Assembly (NCBI GenBank): GCA_030950365.1
Contig: JAUZRQ010000028.1
Location: forward strand, 1 to 42,325
Source of the DNA: Candidatus Zhuqueibacterota bacterium
GTDB taxonomy: Bacteria > Zhuqueibacterota > Zhuqueibacteria > Zhuqueibacterales > Geothermadaptataceae
Length of the DNA stretch: 42,325 nt
Direction: 5' to 3'
Each line of letters starts with the position of its first letter. Position 1 is the first letter of the stretch. The translations under genes and the position numbers were made by a program. Below the pieces are notes generated by a model. It was given only the letters and a program-made list of their open reading frames with translations, made no database searches and was not told where the DNA came from. This document shows, piece after piece, positions 25,555 to 33,556 of this stretch.

Positions 25555-26511
25555 TCATTGATTACGGTACACCCGAAATGCCATGCTGGCCAGTTTGCGC
25601 CCGTTTTCGTGCAGGATTTCCACCCGGTAAATGCCCGGCGGCCAGCGCCGGCGCGTGTAGTTGTACCATCCCTGCGCCGAGGCTCCGGGCAGCAGCCGGG
25701 TGCGAAACCGGCGCGTTTCCACCAGCTTTTCGCCGCGGTAAATGCGCACGCTGCGGTTGAACTCCACCGTGCGATCCGAATGGTTTCTGAAAAACAGGAT
25801 GCACAGCAGATACATCGGCGAACGGCCGATCTGAAAGTTGTTCTGGGGCGCCGCGCGGCGGAGCCAGTTCCAGTCAACGTTGAGTTTCGACTCGTATTCC
25901 ACCGCCAGCTTGGCGTTCAAAAGCTCGACGCCATCGCCCACCTGATGCGAGATTTCGTAGGTGGCATCGAATATGCGACCGCGCTCGTATTTAAAGCGAC
26001 GGAATTTATCCGCCTCCAGGTGGAAGGTGGCTGACGCATCGCCGATTTGAATTTGCACCGGCCCCACCGGGAACAACTCCACCGCCACCGGCGTGCGCTC
26101 GTTCAGCGGTTGCCCGTTGATCTTCACCGGCATGTCCGGGGGATTGCTCACCACCACAAACGAAGCCGTGGCCTGCTGCAGGGTGATGCGCCGCGACTCC
26201 CCGAGATAGCGCGAGGTAGGTACCGACGGCTTGAAATCGATTTGATAAAATAGCAGCCGGTCGGGTTGGATGGAAACTTCCCGCAGCTCCGGTCGGTAGC
26301 CCGGACGCACAAACCGCAGCATGTGCGTGCCCGGGGTGAGCTGAGCCGTCACCACCTGATCCCCATCCGGATTCGGGATCAGCACCTCATCCACATATAC
26401 CTGAACATCCGGTGCCCCCAGTTCCACTTTCAAATAGCCGTATTGCGCAATGCTTGCTTCCACCAGCGTCATCATGAGCACAAAAAGGCCCATCACGGCC
26501 CGTGTGACCAT
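25555..26511 (-). CDS. Exported PEGA-domain protein
   Basis: 318 residues with GGGAGGGAGGA before ATG 26511 and a signal peptide ending SIAQ. Residues 24-95 and about 110-170 are PEGA-like beta domains (GYLKVELGAPDVQVYVDEV and SFVVVSNPPDMPVKINGQPL, with PGTHMLRFVRPGY). Residues 190-318 form a further beta-rich domain of unclear family with conserved-looking Trp and Arg positions (GWYNYTRRRWPPGIYRVEIL). PEGA domains are common in secreted or surface proteins and likely bind partners or wall components. I do not recognise a specific function. It is divergent from the beta-propeller gene. Confidence 0.78.
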   Translation of the reverse strand: MVTRAVMGLFVLMMTLVEASIAQYGYLKVELGAPDVQVYVDEVLIPNPDGDQVVTAQLTPGTHMLRFVRPGYRPELREVSIQPDRLLFYQIDFKPSVPTSRYLGESRRITLQQATASFVVVSNPPDMPVKINGQPLNERTPVAVELFPVGPVQIQIGDASATFHLEADKFRRFKYERGRIFDATYEISHQVGDGVELLNAKLAVEYESKLNVDWNWLRRAAPQNNFQIGRSPMYLLCILFFRNHSDRTVEFNRSVRIYRGEKLVETRRFRTRLLPGASAQGWYNYTRRRWPPGIYRVEILHENGRKLASMAFRVYRNQ

Positions 26512-27124
26512 GAATCCATCCTCCCTCCCTGTAAAAGCATGGCATTCCCATGCCCGGCCTGCCTTGTGTCATCGCTTGCGCTGCCTGCGCGGACAGGCCT
26601 GTCGTTTGGTTTCCTCCGTCAGGCTATCCTGGCACACCCGATCCATCGTTTCCTTGATCGATAAAAATAGCCAGCCGAGGGGATTTTTCAAAGGAGAAAA
26701 TGGCGAAAATGTAACATCTTCAAATGGGCCATGAACTGCTCAAAGCAGAACAGCTTGCACTGGATATCTGGATAATGCAGTCTTTCATCCGCGGCTAAAA
26801 AATGCTCATTATTCAGCCTTGTGCCCATTTTAGTCGTTCTGGTCATTGGTACTCGCCTGCGGGACCTGAATGACAAGGTCCCTCGCCCGAATTTAAGTGC
26901 ATGGCTGAATTGTTTCTATTTCCGCAAATTTTCACCTTGTTTTTTATTGATTTTTGGACATATATTTTTCATATTCTTTGCATGCCGACACGTCCCCTTA
27001 TTCGCCAGGGGAACTCAACGGCCGGTGTTTTCCTTCCTGGCCGCACGCAGGTGAATCACGGCGTTCCCTCCCCGGGGAATCCATTGGCACGCGAACCCAT
27101 TTGACAGGACATTGGACGCCCATT
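26512..27124. other. Divergent intergenic region between PEGA and beta-propeller genes
   Basis: About 610 bp with no credible gene. It includes short hairpins such as GCATGG-CATTC-CCATGC (near 26539-26555) and GCCTG-CGCGGA-CAGGC (near 26584-26600), and an AT-rich stretch at 26920-26985 that probably carries the promoter of the rightward gene. A frame extending the rightward gene to 26954 exists but lacks a signal peptide at its start. Confidence 0.5.
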
Positions 27125-29965
27125 ATGCGAAAAGGAGCGGTTCTCGTACTCACGTTTCTGGCGGTCCTCACACTGGCCCGCCCCCATTCCGCGCAAATCC
27201 GCGAATCTTCCTGGTCCGACGGGAATCCCACGTTTCAATTCATTTACGATCTCAGCGGGGTCAAACTCAACGGCGTGGCCGGCCTGATTGCCAGCACGGC
27301 GCAGTTCAGCGAGCCGGACAGCTTCTCGCTGTCCCTGAGCGGCATCGATAAAATCTACAGCCGTTTCGACCCCGCGTCCATTATTCCGGAAGATTTCAAC
27401 CGGTTGCCGGACATTGATCTGTATCTGGTGACCGACGCCTTCAACCGGCGGGTGTTCGTCATCCGCCCCATCGACGGCGTGGAAGTCGGCCAGTTTCAGG
27501 GCAATCCCGGCAGCCCGGAGGCGCTGGAGCGGCCGGTGGCGGCGAAGGCGTTTCTTGTCAACGGCGCCCGCAAAGTGCTGGTGACCGATCAGGGCAGCCA
27601 CCGGGTGCTGGTTTTCGATTACGACACCCGGTTACTGGAATGGAGCTACGGCACCGGCAATCCAGGCTCCGCGCCCGGCGAGCTGATTTCGCCCATGGAC
27701 GCCGTGCCGATTGCCGACTCGTCGCAGGTGCTCATTTGCGACACCGGCAACAACCGGGTGCTGCTCATCGATATGGCATCCGGGCAAATTTTGTGGAGCT
27801 GGGGCGAAGGCATTTTGCGCGATCCGGTTGATGTGGAATGGACCGGCAGCGCGATTCTGATCACTGACCGCGGAAACCACCGGGTGATTCTGGTGCAGCC
27901 GTTCACCGGCACCATCCTGTGGCAGTTCGGCGGCGGCAGCAACGCCCTCACCGATTCCACCCTGGATGTGCCGGTGGATGCACAGTGGCTGCCGGACAGC
28001 ACGGTGCTCATCGCCGACGCAGGCAACGAGCGTCTGCTGCAAATCGACATGCAGGGGCGTATTGTGTGGCACTTCCTTGGGCGGCTCAAAACCTTGAAGT
28101 CGGTGTACCGCCTACCCGACGGCAAAACCCTGGTGGTCAGCGATAATGAGCTCAAGCGGCTGGGCTACGCCACCGAGACCTTCATCTCCGCCGTGCACGA
28201 TCTTGGCCAGCCAGTGAATTACGACTCACTGCGCTGGCAACTGGACCAGCCGCCCGGCACCGGCGCGCGTTTTCAAATCCGATCCGCCAATTCGCTGGGC
28301 GATCTGGCGGCAGCGCCGTGGCTGGGCCCCACCGGCGCGTCCGGCTACTACACCTCACCGGCGCAGCCCATCAACGCCGCCCACGACGGGCACCGGTTTT
28401 TCCAGTACCGCGTGGAATTATCGACGCAGGACCCGCTCATTACGCCGGTTTTGCAGCAGGTAACGCTGCATTACCATTTTTACAACACCGACCGCGTGGG
28501 CACGCTCACCTCACCGGTCATCCGCGACAGCGCCGGCGCGGTGATCACGCAGTGGAAACAATTGAATTTCAACACAGTTCTGCCGGGCGATCCCGCCCTG
28601 CGCGACGACATTCAGCTCGAAATTCGCCTTCTCAACGCAGAGGACAATTCGCTACTGCAGAGTTTTTCAGCCAGCTCCACGGTAAGCGAAAATCAGGTGG
28701 TGCTGTCCGGCATCCCGCAACTGCGGGCTGTGCAGGCCATCCGGTTGCAGGCCGTGTTTCTCACCAGCAATTCGGCCATATCGCCTCTGCTGGAGGACTG
28801 GAGCATTGCGTGGGAGAGCACGCGGGCGCAGGCGGCCAGCATCCGCTTCACCAATGAGCAGGGCGATCCGGTGCGTTACGTGCGCACGTTCAGCGCCGCC
28901 GATTTGCAGGGCGAGCCGCCGCGGGCGATCTTTCTGGCGCTGGTGGATGCCAATCTGCCGCCGGTGCAAAGCGGCGTGGACGTGGAGCTGACATCGCAGA
29001 TTTCGCAAGACCGCGAGCGCGTCACGCTGGAACTGCGGCCCACCGGCGAGTACGTGCTTTCGCCCGGTTTGCCGGCAGTGATCCAGGAGTTTGTCGGGGA
29101 GAACAACGGCCTCATGGAGCTGGCCGACCGCGACACCCTGGTGGTGCGCTACGCCGATCCCACCTCGCCCGGGGATGTGGCCACGGATTCGGTGGTGGTG
29201 ATCGCCTACACCACGGCCACGCTGGTCATTGAAAACGCACGCGGCGATTCCATCCGCAGCAGCGCCGTGGGAGACACGATTTTCCTGCGCATTCTGGGCG
29301 AAAACGATCACGACCTGTCACCGGCGCAGGATTCCCTGTTCGCCACGGTGTTCGATAACGTGACCGACGATGTGGAGCAGGTGCTGCTGCTGGAAGTCCA
29401 AAACGCCGGCGACGCCAATTACAGCACCGGCGAATTTGTTTCGCCCGGCGGCCTCTTATTGCGCCGGCAGCCCACCGGGGTGGATAACGACGGCATTTTG
29501 CAAACCCTGCCCGGGCATCAAATCGGCGCGCGCTACAACGACAACGAAGAGCTGCTGGTCACCATCCAGGTGCTGCCCGATTCCGCAACCCAACCGCCGG
29601 TGACCGGCCCTGGCGCCTTCCAGTTTCTGTTCGGGCCGAATCCGTACTCGGCCAGCAGCGGCGCCGATTTCCGGCTGCGCGTGTGCGCCTTCACCGGCGA
29701 TCTCGAGCTGGAAAAGGTGGAAATCTACAATCTGGCCGGCGACCGCGTGCGCACGCTGACGGCGGACGAACTGCGGCTGGATGCCGGCCCGTCGGTGGCC
29801 GTGGGCACCTGCTCGGTGTCCAACCGCTGGTGGGACCGGCGCACGCAAAACGGGCTGCTGGCCGCCAGCGGCACCTACTGGGCGAAATTTACCGGCGCGT
29901 TTCGGGATGCCAGCGGCCGCCGCAGCCGCATCAGCGTACTGAAAAAATTCGTGCTGGTGCAATAG
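27125..29965 (+). CDS. Large secreted beta-propeller protein with FlgD-like C-terminal domain
   Basis: 946 residues from ATG 27125, chosen because a clean signal peptide (MRKGAVLVLTFLAVLTLARPHSAQ) follows it; only a weak AGGA is seen upstream. Residues about 90-400 contain repeated blades with DTGNNRVLLID, DRGNHRVILV and DAGNERLLQID patterns, an NHL/PQQ-like propeller. Beta-sandwich regions follow (about 420-830), including segments with bacterial Ig-like or invasin-like character. The last 100 residues resemble a FlgD Ig-like/C-terminal secretion domain (VEIYNLAGDRVRTL, then NGLLAASGTYWAKF, ending KKFVLVQ). It is likely a surface or extracellular protein. The next gene is a PorV-type protein, which hints at type IX-like export, but this is inference. 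Confidence 0.82.
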   Translation: MRKGAVLVLTFLAVLTLARPHSAQIRESSWSDGNPTFQFIYDLSGVKLNGVAGLIASTAQFSEPDSFSLSLSGIDKIYSRFDPASIIPEDFNRLPDIDLYLVTDAFNRRVFVIRPIDGVEVGQFQGNPGSPEALERPVAAKAFLVNGARKVLVTDQGSHRVLVFDYDTRLLEWSYGTGNPGSAPGELISPMDAVPIADSSQVLICDTGNNRVLLIDMASGQILWSWGEGILRDPVDVEWTGSAILITDRGNHRVILVQPFTGTILWQFGGGSNALTDSTLDVPVDAQWLPDSTVLIADAGNERLLQIDMQGRIVWHFLGRLKTLKSVYRLPDGKTLVVSDNELKRLGYATETFISAVHDLGQPVNYDSLRWQLDQPPGTGARFQIRSANSLGDLAAAPWLGPTGASGYYTSPAQPINAAHDGHRFFQYRVELSTQDPLITPVLQQVTLHYHFYNTDRVGTLTSPVIRDSAGAVITQWKQLNFNTVLPGDPALRDDIQLEIRLLNAEDNSLLQSFSASSTVSENQVVLSGIPQLRAVQAIRLQAVFLTSNSAISPLLEDWSIAWESTRAQAASIRFTNEQGDPVRYVRTFSAADLQGEPPRAIFLALVDANLPPVQSGVDVELTSQISQDRERVTLELRPTGEYVLSPGLPAVIQEFVGENNGLMELADRDTLVVRYADPTSPGDVATDSVVVIAYTTATLVIENARGDSIRSSAVGDTIFLRILGENDHDLSPAQDSLFATVFDNVTDDVEQVLLLEVQNAGDANYSTGEFVSPGGLLLRRQPTGVDNDGILQTLPGHQIGARYNDNEELLVTIQVLPDSATQPPVTGPGAFQFLFGPNPYSASSGADFRLRVCAFTGDLELEKVEIYNLAGDRVRTLTADELRLDAGPSVAVGTCSVSNRWWDRRTQNGLLAASGTYWAKFTGAFRDASGRRSRISVLKKFVLVQ

Positions 29966-30194
29966 CGGTTCAGCCACAGAGAAACCCGGGTTGAAAGCCG
30001 CGGGCGAATGAGGATTATGCTTGCATTGAGAAAACCGCGGAAAACGCAACGACCGCTGAGTTTTATTTTCTACAGTCTCCGCGATCCCGGCGTCTCTGCG
30101 AAAGATTATTTTTTTTATGATATACCTCATTGTGCTCTTTATGTTATTGTGGTAACCCCCACTCGAACACCAAACAGGACTCACGGGTGACTTC

Positions 30195-32063
30195 ATGAAG
30201 CGTTTGAAAGCAAGGATCGCGACGGGAATCTGGTACCTGCTGATCATCGGGCTTTGGGCCGGCGAATCGCTGTGGGCGCAGGGCATCGGCAGCCTGGGGG
30301 CGCCGGTGCTGCGCATCAGTCCGAACGCCCGGCAGGTCGGCATGGGCGAGGCCTTCACCGCCATGGCCAACGATTACAACCTGCTGCGCTACAACGTCGG
30401 CGGGCTGGGCATCCTGCGCCACGTCATGCTCACCACCAACTTCCACCGCTGGATCGACGACACGCAGCAGGGCGATATTGAACTGTTCCTGCCCATGCGC
30501 TTTGGCGTGGCCGGATTTGCCGTAACCTATTTCAACGAAGGCAAGGTCATCGGTTACAACGAAAATTTCCAGCCCACCGGCATCACGGCCGAAAGCAACG
30601 ACTTGCTGCTGTCCTTTGGTTATGGCGCGTTTTTCAAATTGCTGGGCAACACCTTCGCTTTTGGCGCCGGCGGCAAGTTTATCCGCCAGGACCTGGCCGG
30701 TCACTCTGCCTCGGGGGTCGGCCTCGATGTGGGCGCCGTGTATGCCATGAAGCACATTTCCATCGGCGCCACCCTGCAAAATCTGACCGTGAACAAATTG
30801 AAATTCAACAACCGCGCCGAGCTGCTGCCGGAAACGGTGCGCGCCGGCATCGCGCTGCGGCTGCCCGTGGGCCGGCACATCAAATGGAACCTCGCCACCG
30901 ACGTGGCCAAAATGCGCCACGAGAACGACCTGCGCATTTATTCCGGCACGGAAATTCGCATTTCCGATCTCATCGCCCTGCGCGGCGGCTACAAATTCCA
31001 CGCCACCGAGCTGTCGCGCTGGGCCTTCGGCTTCGGGCTGATCGTGCCGATGCAGTGGCTGGCCGGCTCCCGCACCGAAATCGATTACGCCTTCACCCCG
31101 CTGGAGCCGTTTGACACGTTTGCGCACCGGTTTTCTTTCACCTTTGTGTTCGGCGCGGCGCGCAAAGTGGAGCCGGTGGTGCCAGTGGACACCGAGCAAA
31201 TCACCCAGTTGCAAAAGCAGCTTTCGGAAGAGCTGCTGGCCGCGCGCGAAGCCCGCCGGCGCATGGAAGAAGCCGAAGCGCGCACCCGGGCGCTGCAAGA
31301 AGAAATGGCCCGCCGTCTGGAGCACATCCAGCAAATCGCCCTGACCTCCGCGGGCAAAATCGAAGTCATCCCGGACCGCGAAGACAGTAACCGCATACTG
31401 GTCTCGCTACGCATTAATTTCGATTTCGATAGCGCCGTCATCCGTCCGGAAGAATACGACACCATGCACAAAATCGGCGAGATTCTCAACACGTATCCGG
31501 AATCGAAAGTGTGGATCGCCGGGCATACGGACAGCGTCGGCACCGAGGAGTATAACATCCTGCTGTCGCAACGGCGCATGGAAAGCGTGATGCATTATTT
31601 GATCACCAAAGAGGGGGTGGATCCGGACCGGTTTTTCATGCCGGTGGCCTATGGCGAAAGCCGGCCAATTGAGAGCAACGCCACCGAAGCCGGCCGCGCG
31701 CGCAATCGCCGCGTCGATTTCACCATCTTCACCGGCGACGCGGAGCCAGAAGTGCCGCTGGGCTCTGCCGTGCGATCCGTGGAGGCGCTCAGCGACACCG
31801 CGTTTGCCATTATTTGCAACGGCATCGTTAATTTCGAGCTGGAAGAATTCGACAACCCGCCGCGGCTGGCGGTGGATTTCCCGGGCATTTTCGATTTGAG
31901 CAGCAAAAAAGTGTTCGAGTTCAACCGCGGCATCGTCCAGCGGGCGCGCATCGGCTATCATCGCCGCGAGAAATTCACCCGCGTGGTCTTCGACCTCACC
32001 CGCCCCGGCCGCTACGCCGCCAGAGCGGTGGACAATTCGGTCGTGATTTATATTCGGGAATGA
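30195..32063 (+). CDS. PorV-type barrel fused to OmpA peptidoglycan-binding and AMIN domains
   Basis: 622 residues with a signal peptide ending LWAQ. Residues 30-320 match PorV/PorQ-family barrels (LRISPNARQVGMGEAFTAMANDYNLLRYNVGGLG and terminal RFSFTFVFG). A charged coiled coil at about 332-380 leads to an OmpA-like domain at about 398-505 (NFDFDSAVIRPEEYDTMHKIGEIL, HTDSVGTEEYN, SQRRMESVMHYL, ARNRRVDF). Residues 525-622 look like an AMIN domain (FELEEFDNPPRLAVDFPGIF, then VQRARIGYHRREKFTRVVFDL). It is likely an outer-membrane barrel tied to peptidoglycan through two domains. PorV shuttles type IX cargo in Bacteroidota; whether this one does is unknown. The preceding gene could be a client. 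Confidence 0.87.
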   Translation: MKRLKARIATGIWYLLIIGLWAGESLWAQGIGSLGAPVLRISPNARQVGMGEAFTAMANDYNLLRYNVGGLGILRHVMLTTNFHRWIDDTQQGDIELFLPMRFGVAGFAVTYFNEGKVIGYNENFQPTGITAESNDLLLSFGYGAFFKLLGNTFAFGAGGKFIRQDLAGHSASGVGLDVGAVYAMKHISIGATLQNLTVNKLKFNNRAELLPETVRAGIALRLPVGRHIKWNLATDVAKMRHENDLRIYSGTEIRISDLIALRGGYKFHATELSRWAFGFGLIVPMQWLAGSRTEIDYAFTPLEPFDTFAHRFSFTFVFGAARKVEPVVPVDTEQITQLQKQLSEELLAAREARRRMEEAEARTRALQEEMARRLEHIQQIALTSAGKIEVIPDREDSNRILVSLRINFDFDSAVIRPEEYDTMHKIGEILNTYPESKVWIAGHTDSVGTEEYNILLSQRRMESVMHYLITKEGVDPDRFFMPVAYGESRPIESNATEAGRARNRRVDFTIFTGDAEPEVPLGSAVRSVEALSDTAFAIICNGIVNFELEEFDNPPRLAVDFPGIFDLSSKKVFEFNRGIVQRARIGYHRREKFTRVVFDLTRPGRYAARAVDNSVVIYIRE

Positions 32064-32170
32064 GCCTCCCCCACTCTGCCAGTGGTTGGAACGCTAGCAA
32101 GGATAGAATTAACCCCCTTAACCCAAAACCAGGACCGCGCAAACTTAAAGCAATTTGCCGGGATGAACCA

Positions 32171-32213
32171 TAAAAAAAATCCCGTACCGTCTTGGTCGCG
32201 GCGGTACGGGATT
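32171..32213 (-). terminator. Rho-independent terminator of the DUF1858/oxidoreductase operon
   Basis: Read on the minus strand, a perfect 12-bp stem (AATCCCGTACCG at 32178-32189 with CGGTACGGGATT at 32202-32213) is followed by a T8 run (complement of the A-run at 32172-32179). It lies 22 bp beyond the DUF1858 gene. Confidence 0.92.
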
Positions 32214-32235
32214 GTCGATTAGGGGGCCACATGTA

Positions 32236-32445
32236 TCATTGATCGAGAAATTCGGAAAGCTCTTCGGTCAGCCGGGCAATGTCCTCTTCGCTGAAGCCTT
32301 TTTCGGCGGCCGCTTCGCGCAGGGTGCCCCAGATGGGCTCGCCGCAGGCAATGCAGCGGACGCCGCGCTCGGCCAGAAATTTCACCGCTTTCGGATGCGC
32401 TCGCACCAGGTCCTCAATCGTGATGTCCGGATCGATCGCAATCAT
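32236..32445 (-). CDS. DUF1858 redox-disulfide domain protein
   Basis: 69 residues, the usual length. The pattern ITIEDLVRAHPKAVKFLAERGVRCIACGEPIWGTLREAA is typical of DUF1858 (hybrid-cluster-associated redox disulfide domain, related to the ScdA/RIC N-terminus), with CIACG as the candidate redox or metal pair. It is 17 bp downstream of the oxidoreductase gene and probably cotranscribed, so it may be its thiol partner. Function of the family is not well settled. Confidence 0.88.
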   Translation of the reverse strand: MIAIDPDITIEDLVRAHPKAVKFLAERGVRCIACGEPIWGTLREAAAEKGFSEEDIARLTEELSEFLDQ

Positions 32446-32462
32446 CGTTAGCTCCCCACTGA

Positions 32463-33131
32463 TTAATTTGCTGATTCGGCTTCCATGGCTTCGGCTTGCA
32501 AAATGCCGAGCAATCGCTCACGGAACGCCTCTTCTGGCAAACCGCCGTCGATGTAGTATTTCTCATTCACCACCGTCCTGGGCACGCCCATCACATCATA
32601 CCGCTGTGACTGCTCAGGGAATTCCGACGCTTCCACCATGTCCGCGCGAATGAGCGGATTGGCCATGGCGTACTGGTGGGCCGTCATCACCGCACGCGGG
32701 CAGTACGGGCAGGTCGGGGTGACGAAGACCTGCAGGTGCACCGGCCGATCAATGGCCGCAATGGCCGTTTTGGCTTCGGGCGACAGATCGGGATCGCGGC
32801 GGCTCACGCGAATGATTGCCTCCAGCAGGGAGATAAACTCGTACCCCGACGGAATGCCGAAAAAGCGGACGCCGTAATCCTCATCGCCCATGATGACCAT
32901 CGCGGGCACCTTGTCTATGTTGAATTGCTCGACGGCTTCGTTATCGATTTGAAAATTGTGCACTTCAACGTCGATCAAATCAGACAGTTCGGCCACCTCT
33001 TTCAGCAGTTGCTCGGTTTCGGTGCAGTAGTCGCAATTGATCGATTGCGTGAAATATTTAATTTTCACTGGCGAATCCAGTTCCTTGAACCGATTCAGCA
33101 CTTCTTGTTTCGTTCGTTCATCCAGGAACAT
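32463..33131 (-). CDS. Protein disulfide oxidoreductase with two thioredoxin folds (PDO-like)
   Basis: 222 residues with AGGAGGT before ATG 33131 and no signal peptide, so cytoplasmic. Two tandem thioredoxin/glutaredoxin folds each carry a CxxC: CDYC (C33, C36) and CPYC (C140, C143), and each has a cis-Pro loop (KVPAM near 73-77 and GVPRT). This is the layout of the PDO/glutaredoxin-like proteins of thermophiles and many anaerobes, which form or isomerise disulfides with a thioredoxin-reductase partner. None is encoded nearby. It shares an operon with DUF1858. Confidence 0.92.
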   Translation of the reverse strand: MFLDERTKQEVLNRFKELDSPVKIKYFTQSINCDYCTETEQLLKEVAELSDLIDVEVHNFQIDNEAVEQFNIDKVPAMVIMGDEDYGVRFFGIPSGYEFISLLEAIIRVSRRDPDLSPEAKTAIAAIDRPVHLQVFVTPTCPYCPRAVMTAHQYAMANPLIRADMVEASEFPEQSQRYDVMGVPRTVVNEKYYIDGGLPEEAFRERLLGILQAEAMEAESAN

Positions 33132-33556
33132 CGTTATTATGACCTCCTAATTGATCATTGGTGTCATCGTCATGGTTTCACAGGTAAACAGAATCGCTAT
33201 CTGTTTTCCAAATTTCACTTCATTAGATGCAGGGGATGGGAAAATTGGTCAAGAAGTTTTGAGCAGTGGCACAAGCATCCTACACGTGTGGCGCAAGCAT
33301 CTTGCTTGCGCATGCTGTAAGATCGGCTTGAGGCAGGGATTCACAAGCTGGAAGCGTGTGCTACATACAGTGAAGCATGTGCTACAGTGAGGCGTGTGCT
33401 GCAGTGAAGCTCGTGTCCCAGTGGCGCAAGCATCCTTGCTTGCGCATGCCGTGAGATCGGATCAAGGCAGGGATTCACAAGCTGGAAGCTTATGCTACAA
33501 TGGAGTGTGTGCTACAGTGAAGTGTGTGCTACAGCTTCAATTGCCCAGCCCGGACA
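33132..33556. other. Intergenic region filled mostly by nested tandem repeats
   Basis: About 425 bp between the cytochrome stop and the oxidoreductase start, no gene. The left 130 bp is the AT-rich leader of the oxidoreductase gene; the rest is the repeat at 33265-33535. Confidence 0.65.
33265..33535. repeat. 133-bp tandem duplication with nested 17-bp minisatellite and hairpins
   Basis: A block starting GTGGCGCAAGCATC (33288) recurs at 33421, a period of 133 bp; a partial copy starts at 33265. Each block opens with a hairpin GCGCAAGCA...TGCTTGCGC (33291-33311 and 33424-33445), continues with GGCAGGGATTCACAAGCTGGAAGC, and ends in 17-bp units close to GAAGCGTGTGCTACAGT: 33372, 33389 and 33406 in block 1, and 33485, 33502 and 33519 in block 2. 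Confidence 0.9.

Noticed and set aside
33265-33535. Possible CRISPR array.
   Set aside because: The 17-bp units are directly adjacent, degenerate and have no spacers, and no cas gene is nearby.
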